From positions 1 through 24,687 of IMG/VR virus record IMGVR_UViG_3300033388_001694: a DNA stretch of 24,687 nt. One strand, 5' to 3'. The translations under genes were made by a program, and so were the position numbers. The stretch's first letter is position 1. Each line of letters begins with the position of its first letter. Positions 1 to 8,780 of this stretch are shown here, piece by piece. Below the pieces are notes generated by a model. It saw only the letters and a list, made by a program, of their open reading frames with translations. It had not been told where the DNA came from and searched no databases. This DNA is from a virus.

Positions 1-1146
1 ACTTACAGGCATATACTCACAACATCTAAGCTTACCAGAATCTGCATAAGGACAACTTACTACATTCATTGGATTAATCAATATAGCAAGACCAGTACTA
101 CCAAAGTAACCACCATCTAACCATTGAGAGTTAGCAGCATGCAATCCTCTTGAGCATGTAGCACTAGGATTAGAATCACATTGATTTCTTGGTATACTAA
201 CAGGCTCTCCTATAGTAATTGCCATCTTTCCTGACCATCCGTCAGTATAAATAGTAGTATCTTCAGCATCTTGATTACTTAAATTATTATATAAATCTGC
301 CAAATTTCCTATATATACTTCTCCAAAATGAGGATCTTCTGATTCAGAAAGATTACCATAAGTCTTTACAGGAATAGTAACCCCATCAGGAGTTATAGGA
401 ATATTCTTAGTTTTATAATCAGAACCAACAGAACTTTCAAAAGACTCATCTACTTTCATAATAGAATACTTAGTCTTATCAGTTACATATACTCCATAAT
501 TCTTAGGAGACTTTTTCCACTTTTTAACTTGAGCCCATTGTTTAGAAATAAACTCAGTGAGTTTCTTATTCCCTTCCTTCTTAATATTAACATTCCTATA
601 TGCTATAAAACATCCACTAGGAGTTATTGTCATTTTATTTTTAGAAAGAAAACCATATAAATCTTCTCTACAACGAGTACTCGGATTAAGAGCACATAAT
701 CTCCAGAAATTCTTCAGAGCAGTTCTCTCATCTTCTGCTGCTTCAGTTATAGTTGTATAAGTGTGTAATTGAGCAATTTTTCTGCCTAAGAACTCAGGAA
801 TAGGAGCATTTATACCTTTCATAAAAAGTTGTTGATCTTTTACCTCATAAGAAGCATCTGGAAACTCAAAAGCCTCTAATCTTTCCATAAAATTAATTAG
901 AACTTCATTAGCCTCTGCCGCCTCTTTCTTCTCTTCAAATTCTTCCTCTAATTTAATCTCTCCCTCAGTTTTAGGAGGAGTAAGAAGCTCTATAAGCGTC
1001 TTGATCTCTTCTGGTTCATACTCATTAGTATTCATAATTGTCTCATAAACACTAATTAATTCTTCATCAGTATCAAAGTTTCTCTGATACATTTTGTTTT
1101 CTAAGAAACAAACTACTGTGTTTCCAACTCTTGTTGTTTTAATCAT
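1..1146 (-). CDS. rIIB: rIIB-like protein (partial, runs off left edge)
   Basis: The frame is open from ATG at 1146 to the first base, 382 codons with no stop, so the C-terminus is missing. Residues 172-186 contain TPSGCFIAYRNV, and near residue 330 there is CSRGLHAANS. Both resemble blocks I associate with the C-terminal domain of T4 rIIB and its relatives (a substrate-like 'GxxxAY' block and a 'C.xGLH' block). The middle, about residues 60-80, is very acidic and Lys/Glu rich. The start overlaps the stop of the 79-aa gene upstream by 8 bases, and rIIA-like lies one gene further upstream, the classical rIIA-rIIB pairing. In T4 the pair is membrane associated and counters Rex exclusion. The role in this phage is not known. 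Assignment rests on two motifs and gene order. Confidence 0.72.
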   Translation of the reverse strand, partial: MIKTTRVGNTVVCFLENKMYQRNFDTDEELISVYETIMNTNEYEPEEIKTLIELLTPPKTEGEIKLEEEFEEKKEAAEANEVLINFMERLEAFEFPDASYEVKDQQLFMKGINAPIPEFLGRKIAQLHTYTTITEAAEDERTALKNFWRLCALNPSTRCREDLYGFLSKNKMTITPSGCFIAYRNVNIKKEGNKKLTEFISKQWAQVKKWKKSPKNYGVYVTDKTKYSIMKVDESFESSVGSDYKTKNIPITPDGVTIPVKTYGNLSESEDPHFGEVYIGNLADLYNNLSNQDAEDTTIYTDGWSGKMAITIGEPVSIPRNQCDSNPSATCSRGLHAANSQWLDGGYFGSTGLAILINPMNVVSCPYADSGKLRCCEYMPVS

Positions 1147-1378
1147 TGCTGTCTTTTTTTAATTTAATTATATTTTTTTCAGTGCTCCACCAATTGTTTA
1201 TACTTACTCTTAAAGGACCTAATCCTCGTTTTATACTCCATTGATCTGTTCTCTCAAAGAATATAGCTTTTGGTGTTAATTTTGCTACTGTTTCTACTTG
1301 AAGTTCAGAATACATCGCTCTGAGAACCTTATCGCCTGGTTCTATAACTTCTTGAAAATAATCTTTATGTTCTATCAT
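1139..1378 (-). CDS. 79-aa hypothetical protein between rIIA-like and rIIB-like genes
   Basis: Starts with ATG at 1378, directly after the stop of the rIIA-like gene, and its stop overlaps the rIIB-like start by 8 bases, so the three genes are almost certainly co-translated. The sequence has a beta-rich pattern (VIEPGDKVLRAMY, then VAKLTPKAIFFE) that could be a small SH3-like barrel, followed by a basic C-terminal tail. It has no signal peptide, membrane segment or cysteine motif. I do not recognise the family. Its position suggests a partner or regulator of the rII pair, which is inference from context only. Confidence 0.75.
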   Translation of the reverse strand: MIEHKDYFQEVIEPGDKVLRAMYSELQVETVAKLTPKAIFFERTDQWSIKRGLGPLRVSINNWWSTEKNIIKLKKDSND

Positions 1379-1379
1379 T

Positions 1380-3878
1380 TTAACTTACTTTTTTTAATTC
1401 AACATTTGGCTTATCCTTCATAACAAATTCATATTCTTTCTCATTAGCTTTAAGCCACTCTAATTCTTGTTCATTGAACATTACATAATAATAAGGGTTA
1501 AGTCTCTTAAATCGCTTTATATTGCGACTAGACCTATTATAATCACGTATATACCTAGCTATAGCTAGAGTAGGAAAGCTCTCTCGCCTTAACTCTTTAT
1601 AATTCAGAATATATAACATATCTAAACCATCAAAATATTCCATAACCTCATTTACTCTTTTTAAAAAGTCATGATCAAACCAATCTTTCTCTTCTGCGAG
1701 AGGATAACAGACATCATCTATAAACCTATTACCTGACCAATTAAGATTTCTAGCACAATTATTAGTTAGTATATAATTATTAATGTATTCAAAATCATCA
1801 GCTATTTTCTGATAAATATTTGACCAGTCATCATATTTAGTATTAACAATAAATTTATAAAACTTACTATACTTCTCATCTGTCATTATTCTTTTACAAG
1901 TCATTACTCTTCTGAACACTTTATCATGCTCACTCATAAAACTTTCCATGGTTACTACATTATTTAGATTTTTAAAATATTTAACATTAGTAGGAGCTAC
2001 TACATAAGTTAGAACTTTACCTCTCTCCTCTGACACCCTTCTAGGAATTTTAAGTTTAGTCTGTTGCTCATATAAACAAGAGATGGCTCTTAACTCATCT
2101 CTTTCCTCATGGGTTCCAACTATCTTTAAATCATGTTTAAGATTTCCTAAATTTCCTCTAATCAACTCTCTTCTATGATAACTATAAGACTCGCCTGCTT
2201 GATAATGTTGAAGTAGCTTTTTTGCTACAATTATGCTTCTATCAAGTTTTTTCTTAACCCCATAATGATCCTTTATCCATTGCTTATCTACTAATACTCT
2301 ATCATAAGATTTAGTAGTAGCTATAAAAGACTTCATTATAGTATCCTGATAAAGCTTTATCTTTCTTCTCCAATTAGCTCTATCGTCCCACTTTAAATCA
2401 CAATACTTTACATAGTTAGAAAGTTTATAAAAATATTGAGACTTCTTTCTGATAAGGTATACATCAGAACTTTCAAGCTTATTTCTTATATACTTATTCT
2501 TTCTAGAATCATGATTATCTTTTATTCTATAGTAGACTTTTTCCTGCCTACTATCTTTTAATAACCAAGTAACACCTGCGCTTTGTTGTCTAAGACCGTT
2601 TGGACTAATGAACTTTTCACATTTATAATCAAAGAAAGGATCTTGAGGTAACTTAATACCTTCCTCTTCAAAAGGAGTAAAAGTAAACCAGGGAACATGA
2701 TTTCTAAAATTATCAGAACTGTTATAACCCATACTATCAGGATATAGATAACCTAAATTTATCTTAATATCTCCTTGATATTTCAGAACTGGATCATTAT
2801 CATAATTTTTCATATAATATAATAAATCATCAGTTTTTAAATCATTCTCTTTCTCCCATCTCTCATTAAACTCTTCTCTAACAGCTTCTATTTTATCAAT
2901 AATAGCTTTTTTAGTTCTAGGAGTATACTTCACATCCTCTCTTGTTTGAATAATATCTAACTCTCCAATTTCAAATTTTAAAGCTAAATCAAGAGGAATC
3001 TTTGTTTGGCCACCTAAATTATCCCAATCAATAGGATAAGCTACTTTACCAAGACACATATGCATCCCATCATAAGGAGAAGCCATATTATTTTTCAACC
3101 AATTATCTCCTCTAACGACAACATAATCATTTTCAATACCACATCCATCAAAATATACATTATCAAAATATGCTAATTGCTTTTGACACTCTTCTTTGAA
3201 TCTATGGGTATCTAAAACAAGATCATCATATCTATTTCTCTCACTTTTAAGATATAATTTAATCTGAGTACCATTTCTTTCAGTAGTAGCACATTCAGAT
3301 ACTTTATCTAATCTTGGTTGTTTCTCTCCTTTACGCAAAAAGTAACCATATTCTATCCCATTATATCTAGTTCTAATATATACTATATCAGTATAAGCTA
3401 GACCAGATTTAGAACCTATTCCAAAAGCACCAATAACATTATCAGTTTCTTCTTTAGTAGACTTTAAATAACTACAGAATACATCTTTTACTCTGCTAGG
3501 AGACAATCCTACACCAAAATCTTCAGTAGCCCAAAACCATCCTCCAGTATCTTTAGCTATTTTAACATGAACTGCGTCATTATTAAATATCTTAAGATAC
3601 TTTTTCAATTTGATTATATCTTCATCAGGCATATCATTGTAGATAGAATACTCATTTCTAATAGAACTAATATCATTATTTTTAATGAAGTCAGCTTCAG
3701 CATGAGCATCGAAAGAATTACTTACGTATTCTCTTACGACAGCACCAATTGGATTCTTATAAGGATTCTGTAATAAATCCCATAATTTATGTAAATCATC
3801 TTGGCTTATTTTAGCATCATAACCTTCCAAGGTCATGGTACTATCAAAGTTTATTTGTTTTTCTTTATTTAATTTCAT
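1380..3878 (-). CDS. rIIA: rIIA-like GHKL-fold ATPase
   Basis: 832 aa, somewhat longer than T4 rIIA (about 725 aa). The N-terminal 160 residues carry the Bergerat (GHKL) ATP-binding motifs: N box REYVSNSFDAH with E50, N54 and D57; G1 box DFGVGLS with D120, G122 and G124; G2 box GAFGIGSKSG at 150-159. This fold is shared by GyrB, Hsp90, MutL and rIIA-type phage proteins. The remaining ~670 residues are rich in Lys, Tyr, Asp and Asn and I recognise no further domain in them. The start overlaps the primase stop by 14 bases. An rIIB-like gene two positions downstream supports rIIA over Hsp90 or MutL. The expected role is a membrane-associated or exclusion-countering protein, but this is known only for T4. 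Confidence 0.8.
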   Translation of the reverse strand: MKLNKEKQINFDSTMTLEGYDAKISQDDLHKLWDLLQNPYKNPIGAVVREYVSNSFDAHAEADFIKNNDISSIRNEYSIYNDMPDEDIIKLKKYLKIFNNDAVHVKIAKDTGGWFWATEDFGVGLSPSRVKDVFCSYLKSTKEETDNVIGAFGIGSKSGLAYTDIVYIRTRYNGIEYGYFLRKGEKQPRLDKVSECATTERNGTQIKLYLKSERNRYDDLVLDTHRFKEECQKQLAYFDNVYFDGCGIENDYVVVRGDNWLKNNMASPYDGMHMCLGKVAYPIDWDNLGGQTKIPLDLALKFEIGELDIIQTREDVKYTPRTKKAIIDKIEAVREEFNERWEKENDLKTDDLLYYMKNYDNDPVLKYQGDIKINLGYLYPDSMGYNSSDNFRNHVPWFTFTPFEEEGIKLPQDPFFDYKCEKFISPNGLRQQSAGVTWLLKDSRQEKVYYRIKDNHDSRKNKYIRNKLESSDVYLIRKKSQYFYKLSNYVKYCDLKWDDRANWRRKIKLYQDTIMKSFIATTKSYDRVLVDKQWIKDHYGVKKKLDRSIIVAKKLLQHYQAGESYSYHRRELIRGNLGNLKHDLKIVGTHEERDELRAISCLYEQQTKLKIPRRVSEERGKVLTYVVAPTNVKYFKNLNNVVTMESFMSEHDKVFRRVMTCKRIMTDEKYSKFYKFIVNTKYDDWSNIYQKIADDFEYINNYILTNNCARNLNWSGNRFIDDVCYPLAEEKDWFDHDFLKRVNEVMEYFDGLDMLYILNYKELRRESFPTLAIARYIRDYNRSSRNIKRFKRLNPYYYVMFNEQELEWLKANEKEYEFVMKDKPNVELKKVS

Positions 3879-4872
3879 TTTCTATCAAAGTATTAAATTT
3901 TACTCTAGCTTTTTCTATACCTATAATTTTTACTAAATCAGAGAAATCTGTGACACCTTCCATTTCAGGCATGAAGAAATAAGGAACTTTATATTTACTA
4001 GAAAAACTCAAAGACAGGCTTTTACCTGCTTTATCATTATCAAATAAACATACTACCTTTTTAAATCTGGATTTATACTCCTTCATAACAGAACCTTTCA
4101 TCATTACAGATTCTGATTGTAAACCGATAGCAGATGTTCCTATAACATCATACAAACTCATTACATCCTTTAAGGATTTAGTAATGATTAGAAGGTCTCC
4201 ATTATCAGGCAATTGTGTATATCCTTGATGCACACTATAATTAGCATTGTTTATCCATTTAAACTGCTTATTATAAGGCTGATATATTTTATAAGAAATT
4301 CTATTGTCTTTATATTCTAAATAAGCATAACCATGCCTATCGACTTTTACTGCATTTCCATTAAAGAATATATATTCAATGGGTACTACATTAAATTTAA
4401 TTAAAGTAGATTTTTTTATCCCAAATCTAGACCAGAAACTACGGTCTAACTGTTTCCAGTTTCTTTTTTTAATACCTATATTAACAGGCTTTTTCTGAAT
4501 AACTCTTTTTACAGTACTTAGCTTTCTTTTATCAGCAGTAATTTTGATATTGGATAATCCAAAATCAAATACTATCTTTCGAAGTGCGTCTTTAAATTCT
4601 AAACCGAATAGTTTACACACAAATACCACATAATCTCCGCAGTCCTTAGTTGCAAAATCATAAAACATTAATGTACCTTCTCCATCTCTATGATAAAACA
4701 GACTAAAAGACGGAACATTATCATTACGAAGTGGACTACAAAATTTTTTATTACTAGAAACACTATCTCCTAAATAATAAGAGAATATTTCCTCTTGTGT
4801 AATATGTTTATTAATTTCTTCTTTTGTTAGTTTTTCGTTATAGATTATAGAGTTAAGATCTATTTTTCCCAT
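3865..4872 (-). CDS. DNA primase, TOPRIM type
   Basis: 335 aa. Residues 44-57 (FCSPLRNDNVPSFS) and 70-100 (DFATKDCGDYVVFV) match the CHC2-type N-terminal domain of DnaG-like phage primases, but of the metal ligands only C45 and C78 remain obvious, so the zinc site looks degenerate. A TOPRIM domain follows: residues 227-237 (LLIITKSLKDV) and the acidic pair in LFDNDKAGK with D278 and D280. The usual first TOPRIM glutamate is replaced by Lys in the TKSLKD form, which I know from other phage primases. It would make RNA primers for lagging-strand synthesis with the DnaB-type helicase encoded at 7103-8173. It is the first gene after the terminator at 4883-4920, so it probably has its own promoter or depends on readthrough. 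Confidence 0.87.
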   Translation of the reverse strand: MGKIDLNSIIYNEKLTKEEINKHITQEEIFSYYLGDSVSSNKKFCSPLRNDNVPSFSLFYHRDGEGTLMFYDFATKDCGDYVVFVCKLFGLEFKDALRKIVFDFGLSNIKITADKRKLSTVKRVIQKKPVNIGIKKRNWKQLDRSFWSRFGIKKSTLIKFNVVPIEYIFFNGNAVKVDRHGYAYLEYKDNRISYKIYQPYNKQFKWINNANYSVHQGYTQLPDNGDLLIITKSLKDVMSLYDVIGTSAIGLQSESVMMKGSVMKEYKSRFKKVVCLFDNDKAGKSLSLSFSSKYKVPYFFMPEMEGVTDFSDLVKIIGIEKARVKFNTLIENEIK

Positions 4873-4882
4873 AATCTAATAT

Positions 4883-4920
4883 AAAAAAAGAGGACATAAT
4901 CTATTTACGTCCTCTTTTAA
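4883..4920 (-). terminator. Rho-independent terminator after SSB-like gene
   Basis: Perfect 10-bp stem: 4886-4895 pairs with 4909-4918 (AAAAGAGGAC / GTCCTCTTTT), 13-nt loop. On the minus strand the stem runs into about nine T's. It lies between the SSB-like stop and the primase start. The stem core AAGAGGAC recurs in the terminator at 13741-13776. Confidence 0.9.
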
Positions 4921-4929
4921 TTTAACAAT

Positions 4930-5520
4930 CTACCAATCGTCTTCCGCTGTTACTGCTTCTTGACCATTACTAGTTACAGAAGCATCTTCGACTAATTGTG
5001 CCATAGCATCTAAATTGCCTGGTTTAAGACGAGATTCTCCTTCTGGTACTTCCATCTCTTCTATAAAAGGAACCCATGTACGAACCTGAATATATTGCTT
5101 AACACTATTATTAGTACCATAATTAGCAAATACTCTAAATTCTGCCTCGCCTTGTGCCAAAGCTTCATTTAAAAGTTTCATTATACCAGATAACATAGTC
5201 TTAGCATCTGCATAAGAAGGAAATTCATAAGTACTTCCATAAACAGCATGTACAAGATGCTTAAGCACCTTACCTTGCTTTTGGGTCTGTTCTGCCTTAG
5301 TTGCATATTGACTATCTGCTGTAACATACCAGAAAGCCATATTAGTATAAGCCCCAGCTTTATCAGTAAAAACTATCTTAAAGTCGGGAGCATTTTCTTT
5401 ATCATCTTTACCTTTTTTGGTAATAGATAAAGTTACGTGATCAACGATACCTGCCGTACCGTTATTGAAAATTGCCACATTTGAACTATCAAATGAGCTA
5501 TCATTTAAATTAATTGCCAT
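4930..5520 (-). CDS. Probable single-stranded DNA-binding protein
   Basis: 196 aa. The N-terminal ~150 residues are beta-rich with repeated aromatic and basic positions (VTLSITKKGK, FKIVFTDKAG, NMAFWYVTAD, FRVFANYG, KQYIQVRTWVPF), consistent with an OB fold. A linker follows and ends in the acidic aromatic tail AEDDW. Acidic tails ending in an aromatic residue are typical of SSB proteins, which use them to recruit replication partners. Its location among primase, RecA-fold ATPase and helicase genes supports the role. The gene has its own strong terminator, which suits an abundant product. I cannot name the family from sequence alone; another OB-fold DNA-binding protein is the main alternative. 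Confidence 0.62.
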   Translation of the reverse strand: MAINLNDSSFDSSNVAIFNNGTAGIVDHVTLSITKKGKDDKENAPDFKIVFTDKAGAYTNMAFWYVTADSQYATKAEQTQKQGKVLKHLVHAVYGSTYEFPSYADAKTMLSGIMKLLNEALAQGEAEFRVFANYGTNNSVKQYIQVRTWVPFIEEMEVPEGESRLKPGNLDAMAQLVEDASVTSNGQEAVTAEDDW

Positions 5521-5550
5521 TGATTAAATTTTTAAAAATTAATATTAATA

Positions 5551-6060
5551 TTACCACTGAGATTCTAAGTCCTCAGTTAACTCTTTAGCTTTTTCTTTTT
5601 TTTTAACAGGAGCCAATGTTACATCTTCATCTAGTTCTTCAACAACAACATAGTTAGTGTCTGCGTTTGTATAAGAAACATAATTAAGATAAACTTGACC
5701 TTCAGATTCTTCCTTATGAAAATGAAGCTCATTTTCTAATTTAGAATCCAACTCTAGAATTTTTGCAATATATTCAAAAGTTCTTTTGTCTCTCAGACCA
5801 AATCCTTTGTTAATAACAAAAGTATAAGCATCAGGCTTTTTAAAAGTCGAAATACAAATACTATTCTCTCCATTAAAACCAAAAGCTATATTGGTTTCAC
5901 CCCCTACTAAGTTAAGAGCCTCTCGAGCAGCTTTATTAAAACTTAGTTTTCTATTAGCTCCTTTTTTATTTAAAGCAGCCATAGTTACGACAGGAGTGTC
6001 GTATTTTTCAACCTTTTTGGCTTTCGCCTGGGACGGTACACCCCATTTTACATCTTCCAT
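5551..6060 (-). CDS. 169-aa hypothetical protein, likely DNA-metabolism accessory
   Basis: ATG at 6060, 30 bases upstream of the SSB-like gene and 31 bases after the ATPase gene. A charged N-terminus (WGVPSQAKAKKVEKYD) is followed by a mixed alpha/beta core (RKLSFNKAAREALNL, NIAFGFNGENSICIST, DAYTFVINKGFGL) and an acidic tail ending LESQW. The aromatic acidic end resembles the AEDDW end of the neighbouring SSB-like protein. There is no signal peptide, membrane segment or catalytic motif. I do not recognise it. The tail and the placement between the ATPase and SSB-like genes suggest a role in the same recombination or replication complex. Confidence 0.72.
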   Translation of the reverse strand: MEDVKWGVPSQAKAKKVEKYDTPVVTMAALNKKGANRKLSFNKAAREALNLVGGETNIAFGFNGENSICISTFKKPDAYTFVINKGFGLRDKRTFEYIAKILELDSKLENELHFHKEESEGQVYLNYVSYTNADTNYVVVEELDEDVTLAPVKKKEKAKELTEDLESQW

Positions 6061-6091
6061 ACTTATTTATTTTTTATGGTTTGGTTTATAA

Positions 6092-6766
6092 TTAAATCCC
6101 GTAATAATCTCTTATCGTTGTATCTACAATAGTTAAATCATTATCTATTATTTCTTCATCAAACATCTCCATAGGAGTCTTGCAAGTATCAGTTCCTGAG
6201 TTCACAGTTCTAAAGATGTGTCTATTAGGTTTTCCTGGTGCTTTGTCTATATCTGCATATAGCACTATAGAGCTGAAGCTTTCAGGACAAAATTTCTCTA
6301 GCTGTTTTCCTTGGACACTAATCCTTTCTCTTGCAAACCCATCCTCATTATAATGAGTTTCTGGATGACAAAGTACATAGACAATAATATCGTCTCGTAG
6401 TTTTTCATTGATAGTATTTATCAAGTCATATTGTGAAGCTGAAAATTTACCCCACTTTTCAAAACCTTTAGCGGCTCTAAAATTAGGATGCATTATAGCA
6501 TCAGTCATACATCTTGTCCATGTATCAAGAACGATAATTTTTATCTTGGAATTTTTGTGTGCTTCTTTCAGAGTAGCCATAATAGAAGGCATATCAGAAC
6601 TCTTTATATAGTTCCCTTTCTTCTCATTATACTTCTCTCTAAACTTTTTAAATGGTAACGCTTTTTGATCTGTATTTATCCAGAGCGTTTCTTCTGAATT
6701 TAAGTTTCTACCAGAGGTAGATTTCCCCATACCTGACTTTCCAGCCAGGAAACATAGTTGTGCCAT
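6092..6766 (-). CDS. RecA-fold NTP-binding protein (AAA_24 / Sak4-like)
   Basis: 224 aa, starting MAQLCFLAGKSGMGKST, with Walker A GKSGMGKST at residues 9-17 (K15). Walker B is IIVLDTW, ending at D81. A polar beta strand VYVLCHPETH follows, and the C-terminal part IVLYADIDKAPGKPNRHIFRT fits the RecA core of phage nucleotide-binding proteins. Its length matches the Sak4-like / AAA_24 group, some of which promote single-strand annealing or exchange together with an SSB. The SSB-like gene two positions downstream agrees with this. Annealing activity is inferred; the ATPase fold is clear. The start ATG is the only reasonable one because Walker A begins nine residues later. Confidence 0.82.
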   Translation of the reverse strand: MAQLCFLAGKSGMGKSTSGRNLNSEETLWINTDQKALPFKKFREKYNEKKGNYIKSSDMPSIMATLKEAHKNSKIKIIVLDTWTRCMTDAIMHPNFRAAKGFEKWGKFSASQYDLINTINEKLRDDIIVYVLCHPETHYNEDGFARERISVQGKQLEKFCPESFSSIVLYADIDKAPGKPNRHIFRTVNSGTDTCKTPMEMFDEEIIDNDLTIVDTTIRDYYGI

Positions 6767-6831
6767 AAATTGTTGATTTTTAAATGTTTAACCTCTATAT
6801 AAAGATACTAAATCCTAATGAATTTAACAAC

Positions 6832-7122
6832 TTACATAGTCTTTATTTCTTGCTTTATTTTAGTAGCTCGTTTCTTTCTTTTTCCCCATAATCTGCCTCT
6901 CAAAAGTGGATAATCTTCTTGTACTTTTCTACTAGCTCTTCCAAAAGAATCTAGATAAGGTATTCTCCTTTGTTCCATGTCTCTTAAAAATTGCTTAATA
7001 CTCTTTCCAGTGTCATATCCAGAATCCATCAAATAGTTATAATATAACCGTTCATTAGAATCTCTGAGCTTTGGGTAATTAGATAATTTATTTTTTACCC
7101 AATCATTTATTTCCTTGACCAT
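6832..7122 (-). CDS. Small basic conserved phage protein, possible DNA-binding
   Basis: 96 aa, alpha-helical and strongly basic at the C-terminus (LRGRLWGKRKKRATKIKQEIK). The pattern SFGRASRKVQEDYPLLRG resembles a small family seen in many tailed phages, of the form S-x-R-x-x-R-K-x-Q-x-x-x-P-x-L-R-G, whose function I do not know. The gene overlaps the end of the DnaB-type helicase gene by 20 bases, so translation is probably coupled. A DNA- or RNA-binding accessory of the replisome is plausible from charge and position. A 65-base AT-rich spacer separates it from the ATPase gene. Confidence 0.75.
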   Translation of the reverse strand: MVKEINDWVKNKLSNYPKLRDSNERLYYNYLMDSGYDTGKSIKQFLRDMEQRRIPYLDSFGRASRKVQEDYPLLRGRLWGKRKKRATKIKQEIKTM

Positions 7123-8173
7123 ACGCTAGTATTTTATTTATTAAAGAAGGATTTTCTAATAGTTGTTTAGCAGGAGGCAATTCTTTAAATTTACCTACTT
7201 CTCCTAAAAAATGCATGCCTACTACTAAATCAGCCATACCATCTCTATTTTTGAGTATATGGTTAGATCTATAGTTTCTTTGCAGTCTTATAATAGGATA
7301 ACCACGATGTCTCTCCATACCATATTTAAATGGATGGAACAATGCCATCACAGTATTTGCATCTTCTTGAGTAGCACCAGTATCTTTAAAATCAGATAGT
7401 TGAGGTTCCTGAGAATCATTTTCCTTACGGTCCATTCCGTCAATACCTCTATTAAACTGTGATACTACTACAGGAGAGAACTTACACATATTTCTAAAAT
7501 AAACAAGTATTTTAGAAGCTCTATCTATCATTTTCTTTTTATTACCCTGGTCTTCTTTATTTCCATCTATTAAACCTATATGGTCAATAACAACTAAAGT
7601 AATAAGATGTGAATTATTAGGAGTATATCCTACAACTATACCATCACTATTTCTGATAAACTTACCTCGTTTTTCTGCATAGCCCATAAGATCCTTATAT
7701 AAGTAATTAGGACTACAGCTACTTCTAAAAAATAAAGTCTTCTCTTGCATCTCATCAAAATAATCTTCATAAGAATCTAAAAGATCTACAACTTTTTTAG
7801 GTATTTTATATTTACCCTTACTATATATCTCATTTATATTAGTAAGTATCCCATGGTCCTCCCATACTTTCCTAGCAACAAACTTTGCTAACTTAACTGT
7901 GGGCTCTATCTCAAGAGAATAATAAATAATTTCGAGTTTATAAAAAGAACCAATAGTCCTTATATAATCATAAGGATGAAATACATAAGCAGAATCTACA
8001 AATGCAGTTTTACCTGTACCTGTAGCTCCTCCTATTGTATCGTATCTTCCTTGTTGAATATTGCAGATGTGAGTACTGAGTCTCTCAAATCCCATTGTTA
8101 AACCTACATTATATCCTTTTTGTCCTCTATTTATTTCCTCTTTAAGATTCTCCCAAACCTTAATTTTATTCAT
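7103..8173 (-). CDS. Replicative DNA helicase, DnaB-type (RecA-like domain only)
   Basis: 356 aa. Walker A is GGATGTGKT (residues 48-56, K55); Walker B is LVVIDHIG (D197); the sensor strand VVVSQFNRG has Q239; and the C-terminal KNRDG with the GKF end is the typical DnaB finish. It has only a short N-terminal extension, so the N-terminal collar domain of bacterial DnaB is missing, as in several phage SF4 helicases. It should unwind the fork as a hexamer, working with the primase at 3865-4872 and polymerase at 11133-13142. Its ATG overlaps the TGA of the upstream zinc-finger gene (ATGA), and its end overlaps the next gene by 20 bases. Another RecA-fold SF4 protein is the only alternative. Confidence 0.9.
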   Translation of the reverse strand: MNKIKVWENLKEEINRGQKGYNVGLTMGFERLSTHICNIQQGRYDTIGGATGTGKTAFVDSAYVFHPYDYIRTIGSFYKLEIIYYSLEIEPTVKLAKFVARKVWEDHGILTNINEIYSKGKYKIPKKVVDLLDSYEDYFDEMQEKTLFFRSSCSPNYLYKDLMGYAEKRGKFIRNSDGIVVGYTPNNSHLITLVVIDHIGLIDGNKEDQGNKKKMIDRASKILVYFRNMCKFSPVVVSQFNRGIDGMDRKENDSQEPQLSDFKDTGATQEDANTVMALFHPFKYGMERHRGYPIIRLQRNYRSNHILKNRDGMADLVVGMHFLGEVGKFKELPPAKQLLENPSLINKILAYGQGNK

Positions 8174-8385
8174 ACTGGAACTGGTTTACAAGTATGTCCA
8201 TCATTCCAATTAATACCAGGAGGCGGTTCTTCTTGTTTAGATTGATACTTAGTTTTACATTCTTCACATATAAAATGATTCATTTTATCTCTTTCTTTTT
8301 CTTTTATAAGACTTTTTAAAGACTCATCATTTACAGGCCATCCTCTATCTCGGATTTCCATCATTGCTCTTTTCATTTTTCCCAT
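8170..8385 (-). CDS. 71-aa small zinc-finger protein
   Basis: Potential metal ligands are C40, C43, H64 and C66 (CEEC, then HTC), a CCHC arrangement. The first 35 residues are basic and helical (KRAMMEIRDRGWPV), suggesting nucleic-acid contact. ATG at 8385 lies inside the end of the upstream gene (41-base overlap), and its stop overlaps the helicase ATG as ATGA. Shorter starts at Met4 or Met8 are possible and would shrink the overlap. I do not recognise the family. Its position just before the helicase suggests a replisome accessory. Confidence 0.7.
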   Translation of the reverse strand: MGKMKRAMMEIRDRGWPVNDESLKSLIKEKERDKMNHFICEECKTKYQSKQEEPPPGINWNDGHTCKPVPV

Positions 8386-8551
8386 TTTTTAAATTATTAT
8401 GAATTAGTAATTCTTTAGCAAACTTTGTCATATAAAAGCTTCCTTTAAAACTAAAAGATTCTTGGTTAGTCAGTAAAGCTTTTTTATAAGCTTCTTTAAA
8501 TAGTTTGTAATCTTCCTCTTCAAAGAGGTTTTCGGGGGATTGGGCAGCCAT
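8345..8551 (-). CDS. 68-aa hypothetical protein
   Basis: The frame can be extended to 8584 only with a TTG codon; ATG at 8551 gives MAAQSPENLFEEE and leaves a 16-base gap after the upstream gene, so I prefer it. The protein is helical with an acidic start and a Lys/Asn-rich end. It has the local pattern FSFKGSFYMTKFAKELL but no recognised domain, signal peptide or membrane segment. It overlaps the zinc-finger gene downstream by 41 bases, more than other overlaps in this block. Confidence 0.6.
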   Translation of the reverse strand: MAAQSPENLFEEEDYKLFKEAYKKALLTNQESFSFKGSFYMTKFAKELLIHNNLKNGKNEKSNDGNPR

Positions 8552-8567
8552 GTCTAAGGGGAGCTTT

Positions 8568-8759
8568 TCAAGATCCACAACCAATACATTCTATATTAGG
8601 ATCGTTAAAAGAATTTAGAGGTTTTACTCCTTTCATCTCCATTTCTAATTTATGGATTTTTTCTCTAATTTCCATATCTTCTAACATATTCCCAGTTAAT
8701 TTTCCGTGTTCTTGTATTATTTCTTTCATTAATACAGCTTCTTCTTCTAGTTGTGCCAT
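8568..8759 (-). CDS. 63-aa coiled-coil protein with C-terminal CxxC
   Basis: Residues 4-44 are a nearly continuous amphipathic acidic helix (LEEEAVLMKEIIQEH, MLEDMEIREKIHKLEMEM), likely a coiled coil. The last six residues include C58 and C61 (a CIGC pair), which could bind half a metal site in a dimer or form a disulfide. ATG at 8759 follows an AT-rich leader of the kind used throughout the block. I do not recognise the family; the helical, dimer-like form suggests a scaffold or adaptor in the replication operon. Confidence 0.68.
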   Translation of the reverse strand: MAQLEEEAVLMKEIIQEHGKLTGNMLEDMEIREKIHKLEMEMKGVKPLNSFNDPNIECIGCGS

Positions 8760-8780
8760 AGTTTTATTTTTAAATTATTA

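Noticed and set aside
557-760. Plus-strand frame of 67 codons.
   Set aside because: Antisense to the rIIB-like gene, whose frame is open across the region and carries recognisable motifs.
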